A stretch of 12,480 bases of DNA from a bacterium (GTDB lineage Bacteria; Krumholzibacteriota; Krumholzibacteriia; LZORAL124-64-63): positions 1 through 12,480 of the forward strand of contig JAUVBS010000021.1 in NCBI GenBank assembly GCA_030591105.1, read 5' to 3'. This document shows positions 1 through 7,223 of the stretch, piece after piece (positions within the stretch are counted from its first letter, which is position 1; each line of letters opens with the position of its first letter). The notes below the pieces were generated by a model that was not told the DNA's origin, made no database searches, and was given only the letters and a program-made list of their open reading frames with translations. The translations under genes and the position numbers were made by a program.

Positions 1-2
1 TC

Positions 3-1841
3 GAGCGCATTGCGCAACTCGTGCGTGGCGGGATCATCGAAGGCATCAGTGACCTGCGCGACGAATCCGATCGTGACGGGATGCGGATGGTCGTCATCCT
101 CAAGAAGGACGCCTACCCGCAGGTCGTGCTCAACAAGCTGTATGCCCACACGCAATTGCAGACCACCTTCGGCGTGATCAACCTCGCGCTGGTCAACAAC
201 CGCCCACGGGTGATGTCACTCAAAGAGACGATGCTGGAGTTCATCGCCTTTCGTGAAGAGGTCATCGTCCGCCGCGCCCGCTACGATCTGCGCAAGGCGG
301 AAGAGCGCGCCCACATCCTCGAGGGCTACCGCATTGCGCTGGACCACATCGATGAGATCATCGCCCTGATCAAGAAGAGCGACTCACCGGAGATCGCCCG
401 TCAGGAATTGATCGCGCGGTTCGCTCTGTCGGAACGCCAGGCGCAGGCAATTCTCGATCTACGACTGGCACGGCTGACCGGCCTCGAACGCCAGAAAATA
501 GAGCAGGAGTACCGCGAGCTGATCGAACAGATCTCCGAGTTGAAGGCGATATTGGATAGCCGCGCGCGTGTGCGGCAGATCGTGGCCGAAGAGATCGTCG
601 AGGTCCGTGAGAAATACGGCGACGAGCGCCGCACCGAAATCGTCGAGGACGAAGGGGAAATCGACCTCGAAGACATGATCGCCGACGAGGACATGGTCGT
701 GACGATCAGCAACCAGGGTTACGCCAAGCGGATACCGCTCGACACCTATCGGCAACAGATACGTGGCGGTAAAGGCATCACCGCCATGGGGACCAAGGAC
801 GAGGACTTCGTCGATAATCTCTTTATCGCCACAACCCACCAGTACCTCCTGGTGTTGACCGAGAAGGGCATCTTGTACTGGCTGAAGGTGCACCGTATCC
901 CCAAGGGGGGGCGCATCTCGCGGGGCAAGCCCCTCGTGAACTTGATACAGATCCATCCCGACGACAGCATCCACGCCGTCGTACCGGTACGCGAGTTCAG
1001 CGCTGATCACTATCTGGCGATGGCGACGAACCTGGGTGTGATCAAACGTACACCGCTTGCGGACTTCTCGCGGCCACGGCAAGCCGGTATCCGCGCGATC
1101 AATCTCCTCGAAGGGGAGCGCCTCGTCGCGGTACGCGAGACCGATGGCCATAGCGACATCATACTGGCCTCGACCGCCGGTATGGCGATCCGTTTTCACG
1201 AGAGCGACGTACGCCCCATGGGCCGCACCGCACGCGGCGTACGCGGCATCGCCCTACGCCGCCGCGAAGAAGCCATCGGCATGGTCGTGGTGCCACCCGG
1301 CGAAGATGAAGAGAAAATAGACCTGCTCGCGATCACCGAGAACGGCTATGGCAAACGCACGACCGTCAATGAGTACCGCCGTCAAGGCCGTGGCGGTAAG
1401 GGCTTGATCACCATCAAGTGTACCGAGCGCAACGGCCGGCTCATCGCGATCCGCGATGTCCAACCCGACGATGAGATCATGGCGATCACACGTAACGGGA
1501 TCATCATCCGCACCGGTATCGATGGTATCTCGCGCCAAGGCCGCAACACCCAAGGCGTGCGGATCATGAATCTGGGTCAGGGCGACCTGGTCGCGAACAT
1601 CGCTAAGGTGGCCAGCAACGGTGAAGACGAGGTCAACCCCGACGGTAACGGAACCGTTGCGGATAACATTGCAGGCGATGATGCCGGTACCACGGACGCC
1701 GTCACTGATGACGCCGCTGACGGTGCCACTGATGGTGCCACTGACGGCGCCACTGACGGTGCCACTGACGGTGCCGCTGCCGGTGCCACTGACGGTGCCG
1801 CTGATGACGCCGCCGATGACAGAACGAAAGATGCCAACTAG
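3..1841 (+). CDS. gyrA: DNA gyrase subunit A, 5'-truncated (C-terminal ~612 residues)
   Basis: GyrA is the DNA-cleaving and DNA-wrapping subunit of gyrase, the type IIA topoisomerase that introduces negative supercoils. The reading frame is open to the left window edge, so the N-terminal winged-helix domain with the catalytic tyrosine lies outside. The visible part starts just before the conserved EGISDLRDESDRDGMR stretch, then the coiled-coil tower (AQAILDLRLARLTGLE) and a C-terminal beta-pinwheel with repeated blades from about base 690. The first blade carries a GyrA-box-like QIRGGKG (756-776) and a later blade QGRGGKG (1383-1403). These blades favour GyrA over ParC. The extra segment of gammaproteobacterial GyrA between the tower helices is absent. 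The last ~70 residues are an acidic Asp/Gly/Ala/Thr tail built from a tandem repeat, which is not part of the conserved fold. No clear intrinsic terminator follows. Identity is very secure; only the tail is unusual. Confidence 0.97.
   Translation, partial: ERIAQLVRGGIIEGISDLRDESDRDGMRMVVILKKDAYPQVVLNKLYAHTQLQTTFGVINLALVNNRPRVMSLKETMLEFIAFREEVIVRRARYDLRKAEERAHILEGYRIALDHIDEIIALIKKSDSPEIARQELIARFALSERQAQAILDLRLARLTGLERQKIEQEYRELIEQISELKAILDSRARVRQIVAEEIVEVREKYGDERRTEIVEDEGEIDLEDMIADEDMVVTISNQGYAKRIPLDTYRQQIRGGKGITAMGTKDEDFVDNLFIATTHQYLLVLTEKGILYWLKVHRIPKGGRISRGKPLVNLIQIHPDDSIHAVVPVREFSADHYLAMATNLGVIKRTPLADFSRPRQAGIRAINLLEGERLVAVRETDGHSDIILASTAGMAIRFHESDVRPMGRTARGVRGIALRRREEAIGMVVVPPGEDEEKIDLLAITENGYGKRTTVNEYRRQGRGGKGLITIKCTERNGRLIAIRDVQPDDEIMAITRNGIIIRTGIDGISRQGRNTQGVRIMNLGQGDLVANIAKVASNGEDEVNPDGNGTVADNIAGDDAGTTDAVTDDAADGATDGATDGATDGATDGAAAGATDGAADDAADDRTKDAN
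1707..1814 (+). repeat. 12-bp tandem repeat encoding the acidic GyrA tail
   Basis: Nine consecutive 12-bp units run in the gyrA frame. The core unit is GACGGTGCCACT (Asp-Gly-Ala-Thr) at 1719, 1731, 1743 and 1755, followed by variants giving DGAA, AGAT, DGAA and DDAA, with a DDAA unit at the front (1707). The difference between copies is mostly silent or single-base, which suggests expansion by replication slippage. The repeat is a multiple of three, so copy-number change would lengthen or shorten the tail without a frameshift. The opposite strand is also open here, which is a by-product of the repeat. Confidence 0.93.
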
Positions 1842-1969
1842 CGGACGGTCCCGGAAGACACGTCACCGGCGCAAGAAATCTGCGAGAGCAGGAAGTACGT
1901 AAACCCTTGAAAATATGAGTGTAAGGATATGTGTCCGGTGGTCCCGAGCCAGTATCTGGCGAAACCGTT

Positions 1970-1998
1970 TGGACACACACACGACACTGGTCTAGAAT
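1970..1998 (+). promoter_or_regulatory. Candidate sigma-70-type promoter before the secreted-protein gene
   Basis: A -35-like TGGACA (1970-1975, 5 of 6 matches to TTGACA) and a -10-like TAGAAT (1993-1998, 5 of 6 matches to TATAAT) are separated by exactly 17 bp. The expected transcription start is near 2004-2006, only a few bases before the ATG at 2009. If real, the transcript would be almost leaderless, consistent with the lack of a Shine-Dalgarno sequence before that ATG. Such matches also arise by chance, and experimental start mapping is absent. Confidence 0.4.
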
Positions 1999-2008
1999 TC
2001 AGCTTGCT

Positions 2009-3901
2009 ATGAATACTCCCTGCCAAGTGATTCTCGCGCTGTCGATCGGCGCCGGCCGGTGGGCCGCGACGGTCGGACTGGCGGCTCTGTTGTCGATCGG
2101 GCCAACGGTATCAGCCGTCAGTGCCAGATCGGTTCCGGTCCACGATTACGATCTCGGCTCGGGAACGCACGCTCAGGTTTTCCCCGATGGTTCGGTTCGT
2201 TTCCGTGTCGTGGCCGAGACGGAGGAGACCGACCTACTCTGGTTGGCGATTCCGTGGCCGGAAGATCGACGCGCCGGACATCGCGAAGCGAGTTTGTTCA
2301 CGACCGTGACCACCGAGGGGGCCGAAGGCGGTCACCGGGGCTTCGCGCGTGATGCCGACGACGATAACGACGGTGACGTCGATGAAGATCGACGCGATGG
2401 CCGCGACAACGACGGTGACGGTGCGGTAGACGAGGACTTCGCCGCCATCAGCGACGATATGACGGTGGTCAACGCCACGCGCGACGGCCGTACACTGCAC
2501 CTGGAGACGTACCATTGGTCGTACCCGCACCTCCAGAGAGTCGTGATGGTCAACGCCACGCTGACAACAGGCAACGGTCAACCAGTCGCTACCAACGCGA
2601 TCATCGAAGCGGTCGCTTCACCCTGGGAGCGCAGCGATTTGATCTGCCGGGCCCGGCCGTTGGCGCGGCGCGAGCGCCCGGAGGAGATCTCCGCTCTGGT
2701 GTGTGGCCGGCCGGACCCGATCGATCCGACGCGGACGATCTGGCTCGGTGTCGTGCTACTCGATGCCGCCGGTGCGCGCAGCGGTCGGAACTCCCGCGTG
2801 CGACGCGACGATCAACAACTCGCGGTGCCGTTCTTGGCAGGTAAAATGCGGCTGGCGATATCTGTCGCCCCGACATTTCTGCAGCTAACCGGGTCTTTGG
2901 CCGCGGCCATCGCGGTTCACCGCGGCGCCGCCGACCCAGTCACCGGTCATAGCGTGGAGTGGATCGTGCCACCGTTACCACCAACCGATCAAACCAGCCC
3001 CAACCGAGCGGCGTACTGGATTGCCGAAGACGGTGGCGCAAGACTCGAGTTCGCGTTGCAGCCGGTCACTGACCAGCTTTTTGATCCCGACCTTTTCGAG
3101 CTCGGCCAGCAGCCCCTTGGCAGCCCGACGACCATCGTCTGGTACCCGAACGAGGGCTCGCGAGTGGAGATCGCCTGGCAACCGCCGACGCCGGAGATGA
3201 TCACGTCCAGACCGAGACAGCTTTGCGATCCGTACGCGACGGTTTTATCGAGTGCGGGTTCGGACGAACCCGGCCGGCTGGTCTTCCGTTATGCAGCGCC
3301 GACCGCGGCGCAGAATGATCGGTCTGCCGACTCCGCGGACTCGGACCCGCAGCTCATCATGGCGCGAACCCTCGACGGACGTAGCGTGCAGTTGTCACTC
3401 GATCGGCGCTCGCCACGAGCCGATCAAAGCACCGAGCCCGGTGACGGTTACGACGACAGTGTCGATGCGGCGATATCGGCAACGCAGTCCGACGGCGACG
3501 ACGACCCGCCAGACCCGCGGTCGGTCAGCAACCAACCGACACTCAATCCGGACTTGTTGGAGAACTACCCGAATCCGTTCCGGGACGTTACGAATATTCG
3601 CTTCAACGTGCCGCGCACAGTGCAGGAGGGGTTCGTCTGGCGTCCAGACCAGCAGCCGGCTCTCTCGCCGGAGAGCGCGATCCCGTACCGCTCGGGGTAC
3701 CCCATGGTGACCGTGAGTATCTACAGCTTGAATGGGCAAGAGATCGCCGCGCTGTTTGCCGAGCAGGTCGCGCCCGGAGAATACCACGCGAGCTGGGACG
3801 GCAGCGATCTGCACGGGCGGCCGGTTGCTGCCGGCACTTATTTTTGTAAACTCCAGGTCGAGAGCTGGAGTGTGACAAAACGCCTCGTGTTCCTCCGCTA
3901 A
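2009..3901 (+). CDS. Predicted secreted protein with Asp-rich calcium-loop motifs and C-terminal FlgD-like domain
   Basis: A 630-residue protein of unknown role, predicted to be exported. With the ATG at 2009 the N-terminus has a hydrophobic stretch ending in a plausible signal-peptidase site (PTVSAVSA, residues ~32-39). Residues 115-144 contain two Asp-rich loops (DADDDNDGDVDED and DGRDNDGDGAVDED) resembling calcium-binding dockerin or thrombospondin type 3 loops. The middle ~370 residues are unrecognised. The C-terminus (519-630) starts NYPNPF and contains VSIYSLNGQEIAAL, a YHASWDG core and AAGTYFCKL, the pattern of FlgD-like/T9SS type A sorting beta-sandwich domains. In FCB-group bacteria such domains lie at the ends of secreted proteins. 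The in-frame GTG at 1931 (AAGGA at 1923-1927, only 3 bp away) would add 26 residues before the signal sequence; I prefer 2009 because it places the hydrophobic segment near the N-terminus, but the start is uncertain. Secretion by type IX is not implied by this window. Confidence 0.75.
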   Translation: MNTPCQVILALSIGAGRWAATVGLAALLSIGPTVSAVSARSVPVHDYDLGSGTHAQVFPDGSVRFRVVAETEETDLLWLAIPWPEDRRAGHREASLFTTVTTEGAEGGHRGFARDADDDNDGDVDEDRRDGRDNDGDGAVDEDFAAISDDMTVVNATRDGRTLHLETYHWSYPHLQRVVMVNATLTTGNGQPVATNAIIEAVASPWERSDLICRARPLARRERPEEISALVCGRPDPIDPTRTIWLGVVLLDAAGARSGRNSRVRRDDQQLAVPFLAGKMRLAISVAPTFLQLTGSLAAAIAVHRGAADPVTGHSVEWIVPPLPPTDQTSPNRAAYWIAEDGGARLEFALQPVTDQLFDPDLFELGQQPLGSPTTIVWYPNEGSRVEIAWQPPTPEMITSRPRQLCDPYATVLSSAGSDEPGRLVFRYAAPTAAQNDRSADSADSDPQLIMARTLDGRSVQLSLDRRSPRADQSTEPGDGYDDSVDAAISATQSDGDDDPPDPRSVSNQPTLNPDLLENYPNPFRDVTNIRFNVPRTVQEGFVWRPDQQPALSPESAIPYRSGYPMVTVSIYSLNGQEIAALFAEQVAPGEYHASWDGSDLHGRPVAAGTYFCKLQVESWSVTKRLVFLR

Positions 3902-4051
3902 TCCAGGCCAACGATAGCCAACTCGTTGTCGGCGCGATGAATAGCGCTTCAATTTCTTTTCCCTGATCCTACCTTCACGAATCGTACGGACTGTTTTCGC
4001 ATTTATCGCGGATTCGGGACAGAAAAAATAAAGGAAAGTGTGTTTTCTCAG

Positions 4052-4081
4052 TAGACAAGCAGGACTGATGCGTAATAGTAT
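4052..4081 (+). promoter_or_regulatory. Weak candidate promoter for the AraC-family gene
   Basis: The 266 bp between 3902 and 4167 are visibly less GC-rich than the flanking genes and hold no convincing gene. Within them, TAGACA (4052-4057, 5 of 6 to the -35 consensus) and TAGTAT (4076-4081, 4 of 6 to the -10 consensus) are 18 bp apart. Transcription from here would give an ~80-base leader before the GTG at 4168. No clear AraC-type operator repeats or intrinsic terminator for the upstream gene were recognised in this interval. Confidence 0.3.
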
Positions 4082-4111
4082 TGTAGACGTCAGGGAGGAT
4101 TTTTTTAGCTT

Positions 4112-4144
4112 ATGTCACATCTTTGTTCTGCTTCATTAGAGTAA
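4112..4144 (+). other. Possible 10-codon leader ORF upstream of the AraC-family gene
   Basis: An ATG at 4112 opens a 10-residue frame (MSHLCSASLE) ending in TAA at 4142. A Shine-Dalgarno-like AGGGAGGA (4092-4099) precedes it, but 12 bp away, which is longer than ideal. It ends 23 bp before the GTG of the AraC-family gene and is not in frame with it. A regulatory leader peptide is possible, but so is chance. Confidence 0.15.
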
Positions 4145-4167
4145 CCCTCACACTGAAGGGGTAAGCG

Positions 4168-5058
4168 GTGGAAGAACGGTTGGAAGCACTACCAGCACCG
4201 TGGACCAGCTTCATAGTCGAGTTTCCCACGTATCCCAAGGTCTTGACCCATGGACGGGAGGAAAGTCAAAGGGTTTTGTTCTTGTGTCCGCAAACGGAAG
4301 CCAGCCCGACGGAGTTGTGCCTGGCGCTCTTCGGCAGCCAGATCTTGATGCGCCGACTCCAGCAGGGTGAACCGATTGCAGAGATTCCGGGTGCGCGATT
4401 CATCTTCGTCTACGCGATGGAGACTCCTGAAAACTTGCAGAGCATTTTGGCGGACTGTCAGGCGTCGGTCGATGCACCGGTTCTGGTGGCCCGCAAAGCC
4501 AACGTCGTCAAGAGTGCGCAGTACGTGACCGAGTTCCTCAGCCGGGCCCTGGCTCCGAAGTCGGGAACATCGCGGCCGTGGACCGAAACTGCGAACAATG
4601 CCGGCCTAGCCCGCCTCGATGCAGTGGTGGGCGGTATGCCGGAAGACACCGTCCTCTGGACGGAGCCGCTTCCGGAGATCAAGCTGGTCAACGGCGAAGG
4701 CAATCGCATCCGCGCCGCCATTGAACTGCAGGACTACCGAGCGGAGTACGCCTGCCGGTTCGTGTTGGCGCACTTTCAGGAGAATATCAACCGCGATAAG
4801 ATGGCGGAGATGGTCAACCTCTCACCCGGTTATTTCTCCAACTTGTTCCGAGCTGAAGTGGGCATGAGCTTCAGTGATTATTTGATCCAGGTTAGGATCG
4901 AGAACGCCAAGAGCTTGCTGCGTCGCTTCGATCTGTCGGTCGAGGCCATCAGCAAGCAGTGCGGTTTCAACAGCCTGGCGCATTTCTCGCGAACCTTCAA
5001 AGAGCGCTGCGGTCTGTCACCTTTAAAGTACCGCAAGAGTCCCAACGTGCAGACGTAA
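4168..5058 (+). CDS. AraC-family transcriptional regulator
   Basis: A 296-residue DNA-binding regulator. The C-terminal ~105 residues (about 190-291) form the AraC/XylS domain with two helix-turn-helix units: the first spans about 209-229 (DKMAEMVNLSPGYFSNLFRA) and the second about 257-280 (SVEAISKQCGFNSLAHFSRT), followed by the family motif GLSPLKYR. The N-terminal ~180 residues do not match a cupin arabinose-binding fold that I recognise. The segments VLFLCP (36-41), ARFIFVYAM (77-85) and APVLVARKANVVKSAQYVTEFL (103-124) resemble alternating strands and helices of a response-regulator receiver, but no clear phospho-acceptor aspartate is apparent. The start is GTG, chosen because GAAGGGG (4155-4161) sits 6 bp upstream. 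The gene stands alone between a promoter-like region and a strong terminator. Its targets and signal cannot be told from the sequence. Confidence 0.9.
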   Translation: MEERLEALPAPWTSFIVEFPTYPKVLTHGREESQRVLFLCPQTEASPTELCLALFGSQILMRRLQQGEPIAEIPGARFIFVYAMETPENLQSILADCQASVDAPVLVARKANVVKSAQYVTEFLSRALAPKSGTSRPWTETANNAGLARLDAVVGGMPEDTVLWTEPLPEIKLVNGEGNRIRAAIELQDYRAEYACRFVLAHFQENINRDKMAEMVNLSPGYFSNLFRAEVGMSFSDYLIQVRIENAKSLLRRFDLSVEAISKQCGFNSLAHFSRTFKERCGLSPLKYRKSPNVQT

Positions 5059-5079
5059 GGACGCGCGATTCCCGACGAG

Positions 5080-5110
5080 AAAGGCCCTTCCCGTGTGGAA
5101 GGGCCTTTTT
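5080..5110 (+). terminator. Intrinsic (Rho-independent) terminator after the AraC-family gene
   Basis: A perfect 12-bp stem, AAAGGCCCTTCC (5080-5091) and GGAAGGGCCTTT (5097-5108), encloses a 5-base loop CGTGT and runs into a T tract (5106-5110). It starts 21 bases after the AraC-family stop codon, so it should separate that transcript from the ABC-F operon. The upstream GTG at 5093 that extends the next reading frame lies inside this hairpin and is not a credible start. Confidence 0.95.
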
Positions 5111-5191
5111 CCTGCGATGGATTGCGGTTACTTTCAGAGCGACATGCCTTGGGCGGCGACACCGCGGGCAATAGCAAGACCAGGAAGGGCC

Positions 5192-7189
5192 ATGGCGCTC
5201 GTCGCACTGACCGACCTCAGCTTCGACTACGGCAGAGAGAAGATCCTCGACCGTATTTCCGTTGCCATACAACCGGGGGTGAAGTACGCCCTGGTCGGGG
5301 CGAATGGGGCCGGCAAGACGACTCTGCTCGCAGCATTGGCGGGCGAACTCGATCTGCCGGCCGGTACACGCCAGGCGACCGGGTCGCTGCGCATCCAGAG
5401 ACTCCGTCAAGAGACCCTGCTCGCTGCCGAACTGGCCGAGACCGGCAGCGTGCGAGATGCCGTCGCCAACGCAGCATTCGGCGAGGAACTTGCGCTCGAA
5501 GATGAACTGGCGCGGATCGCCCATCAGCTCGCAATAGAATCCCAGTCCAGTGATGAACACAAGGAACTGATCCGCCGGCAAGGCAAGCTGCAACAGGAGT
5601 TCGAGCATCGCGACGGCTACACACTGAGGTCGCGACTAGAGGCGACACTGCGCGGCGTGGGACTCGGACCGCAAAACTGGACGCGGTCACTCACCGAGTT
5701 ATCAGGGGGTGAACGGCGCCGCGCCGCGCTGGCGGCGGTGCTCTTGGGCGGCGCCGACCTGTTGTTGCTCGATGAACCGACCAACCACCTTGATCTCGAC
5801 GGTTGCGAGTGGCTCGAAGGATTCTTGGGCCAGTTCCGCGGCGCGATACTATTGGTTTCTCACGACCGTCAGTTTCTGGACCGCCTCGCTGACCGTACGC
5901 TGCACCTCGAGCGTGGCCAGTTGATCGCCTATAGCGGGAACTACTCCTTCTTTGCAACAGCGAGGCGCCAACGTTTCCAGCTCGAGCTGTCCACTTGGCA
6001 ACGCCAACAAGACCGTATCCGGCAGGCCGAGGAGTATATCCGGCGAAACATCGCCGGCCAGAAAACCCGCCAAGCCCAGTCGCGCCGCAAACAATTAGCT
6101 CGCGAAGTAAGGCTGCCGCGACCGCGCGACGAAGCGGCTGTGCCGCACTTCCTGTTGCAACCGGAACGACCGAGCGGCGGTACGGTACTGCAGGTCACGG
6201 GGCTACAGAAAAAATTCTCCGACCAGCTTCTCTTTACCGATCTCGACCTGCACGTCTCGCGCGGCGACCGCATCGGGATCATCGGGCCCAACGGCTGTGG
6301 CAAGACGACGCTATTGAAGATCCTGGCCGGCGCGGAACTGCCGGACACCGGTCACGTCAAACGTGGTCAGAATGTCGATCTCGGTCTGTACGATCAAGAA
6401 CTGATGAGTGTCGCCGACCGCAACACGGTGATCGGCGAGCTGGGCGCCGTCGATCCACGGGCGACCATCGGTGAGCTACGCAGTTTTCTCGCGGCATTCG
6501 GATTCGATAGTGATCTGTACGATCGTCCGGTGGGCGATCTGTCTGGCGGCCAAAGAAGCCGCCTGGCGCTACTGCGTCTGATCATGCAAGGTCACAACAC
6601 ACTGTTGTTGGATGAGCCGACCAACCATCTGGATATCGGCAACCGCGCCGCGCTCGAGGCGGCGCTCGCCGGATACGACGGGACGCTGATAGTCGTCTCG
6701 CACGACCGGCGTTTTCTCGATGCGCTGGTCCAGCGGCTGCTGGTCTTTCCGTCGTTGGACCGGCCGCAAGACGCCGGTCGCGTGCAGATGTTTCTCGGCG
6801 GTTATTCCGATCTGGTGAATCGCCGCGCCGCCGAACAGGCCAGTGGTGTTCAAGCCGGCGCCGAGCGCCCGGTTCGCGCTGCGGGCAGGCGGCGTGCGGC
6901 CGGAGATCACGACGCCGCGGCGATGACTGACGGCGACACCGATCGGGTAGCGCTGAGCAAGAACGAGCGGGCCCGCCGACTGCGGTGGATCGCCGCAGTC
7001 GAGGACGAGATAGCCGAATGCGAGCTGCGCAAGAGCGCGGCGCTGGACGAGATGAGCGACCAGGCTCTCGGCCCGTCGCGGCGCCGCGAGCTGGCTGAGC
7101 TGTGCGATGAACTAGAAAGCACTCTTGCCCAGTGCATGTTACGCTGGGAGCAGTGGCACCGGGAAATCGACGGGCCTTCGGATACCTGA
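5192..7189 (+). CDS. ABC-F family ATPase (Uup/YheS-like)
   Basis: A 665-residue soluble protein with two ATP-binding cassettes and no membrane segments, the hallmark of ABC-F translation factors that bind the ribosomal E site. Cassette 1 has Walker A GANGAGKT (36-43), signature LSGGE (170-174), Walker B plus DEPTNHLD (194-201) and SHDRQF (223-228). An interdomain linker rich in Arg, Gln and Lys (about 255-310) follows. Cassette 2 has GPNGCGKT (365-372), LSGGQ (450-454), DEPTNHLD (474-481) and SHDRRF (503-508). After an Arg/Ala-rich linker, residues ~590-660 form a probable coiled coil like that of Uup/YheS members. The ATG at 5192 was chosen because AGGAAGG lies just upstream. It is 34 bp from hflX and probably shares its transcript. 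Sequence alone does not tell a housekeeping factor from an antibiotic-resistance ABC-F; the C-terminal coil leans to housekeeping. Confidence 0.93.
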   Translation: MALVALTDLSFDYGREKILDRISVAIQPGVKYALVGANGAGKTTLLAALAGELDLPAGTRQATGSLRIQRLRQETLLAAELAETGSVRDAVANAAFGEELALEDELARIAHQLAIESQSSDEHKELIRRQGKLQQEFEHRDGYTLRSRLEATLRGVGLGPQNWTRSLTELSGGERRRAALAAVLLGGADLLLLDEPTNHLDLDGCEWLEGFLGQFRGAILLVSHDRQFLDRLADRTLHLERGQLIAYSGNYSFFATARRQRFQLELSTWQRQQDRIRQAEEYIRRNIAGQKTRQAQSRRKQLAREVRLPRPRDEAAVPHFLLQPERPSGGTVLQVTGLQKKFSDQLLFTDLDLHVSRGDRIGIIGPNGCGKTTLLKILAGAELPDTGHVKRGQNVDLGLYDQELMSVADRNTVIGELGAVDPRATIGELRSFLAAFGFDSDLYDRPVGDLSGGQRSRLALLRLIMQGHNTLLLDEPTNHLDIGNRAALEAALAGYDGTLIVVSHDRRFLDALVQRLLVFPSLDRPQDAGRVQMFLGGYSDLVNRRAAEQASGVQAGAERPVRAAGRRRAAGDHDAAAMTDGDTDRVALSKNERARRLRWIAAVEDEIAECELRKSAALDEMSDQALGPSRRRELAELCDELESTLAQCMLRWEQWHREIDGPSDT

Positions 7190-7223
7190 TCCGGGTTTTT
7201 CACGACTAACCACGGTTGGCTAG

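Noticed and set aside
459..1199. 246-codon open frame on the - strand inside gyrA
   Set aside because: It lies fully opposite the conserved gyrA frame and its protein shows no recognisable family; long antisense frames are common in GC-rich genes.
1621..1902. Open + frame over the gyrA tail rich in Pro/Leu/Thr/Val
   Set aside because: It is an out-of-frame reading of the 12-bp repeat, which keeps all frames open.
1905..1931. TTGAAA and TATGTG as a promoter behind gyrA
   Set aside because: Spacing is about 15 bp and the -10 match is poor; the 1970-1998 pair is better.
3909..3928. CAACGA/TCGTTG inverted repeat after the secreted-protein gene as a terminator
   Set aside because: The stem is only 6 bp with an 8-base loop and is followed by GC-rich sequence without a T tract.
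3395..3952. 185-codon open frame on the - strand opposite the FlgD-like domain
   Set aside because: The + strand encodes a clear conserved domain here, and the - frame has no recognisable motif.
5093..5191. GTG extension of the ABC-F gene
   Set aside because: The GTG lies in the loop of the intrinsic terminator, has no proper ribosome binding site, and the extra residues are not part of the family; ATG 5192 has a good SD and directly begins the first cassette.
4997..5608. 203-codon open frame on the - strand
   Set aside because: It crosses the terminator hairpin and overlaps two well-supported + strand genes; no recognisable domain.
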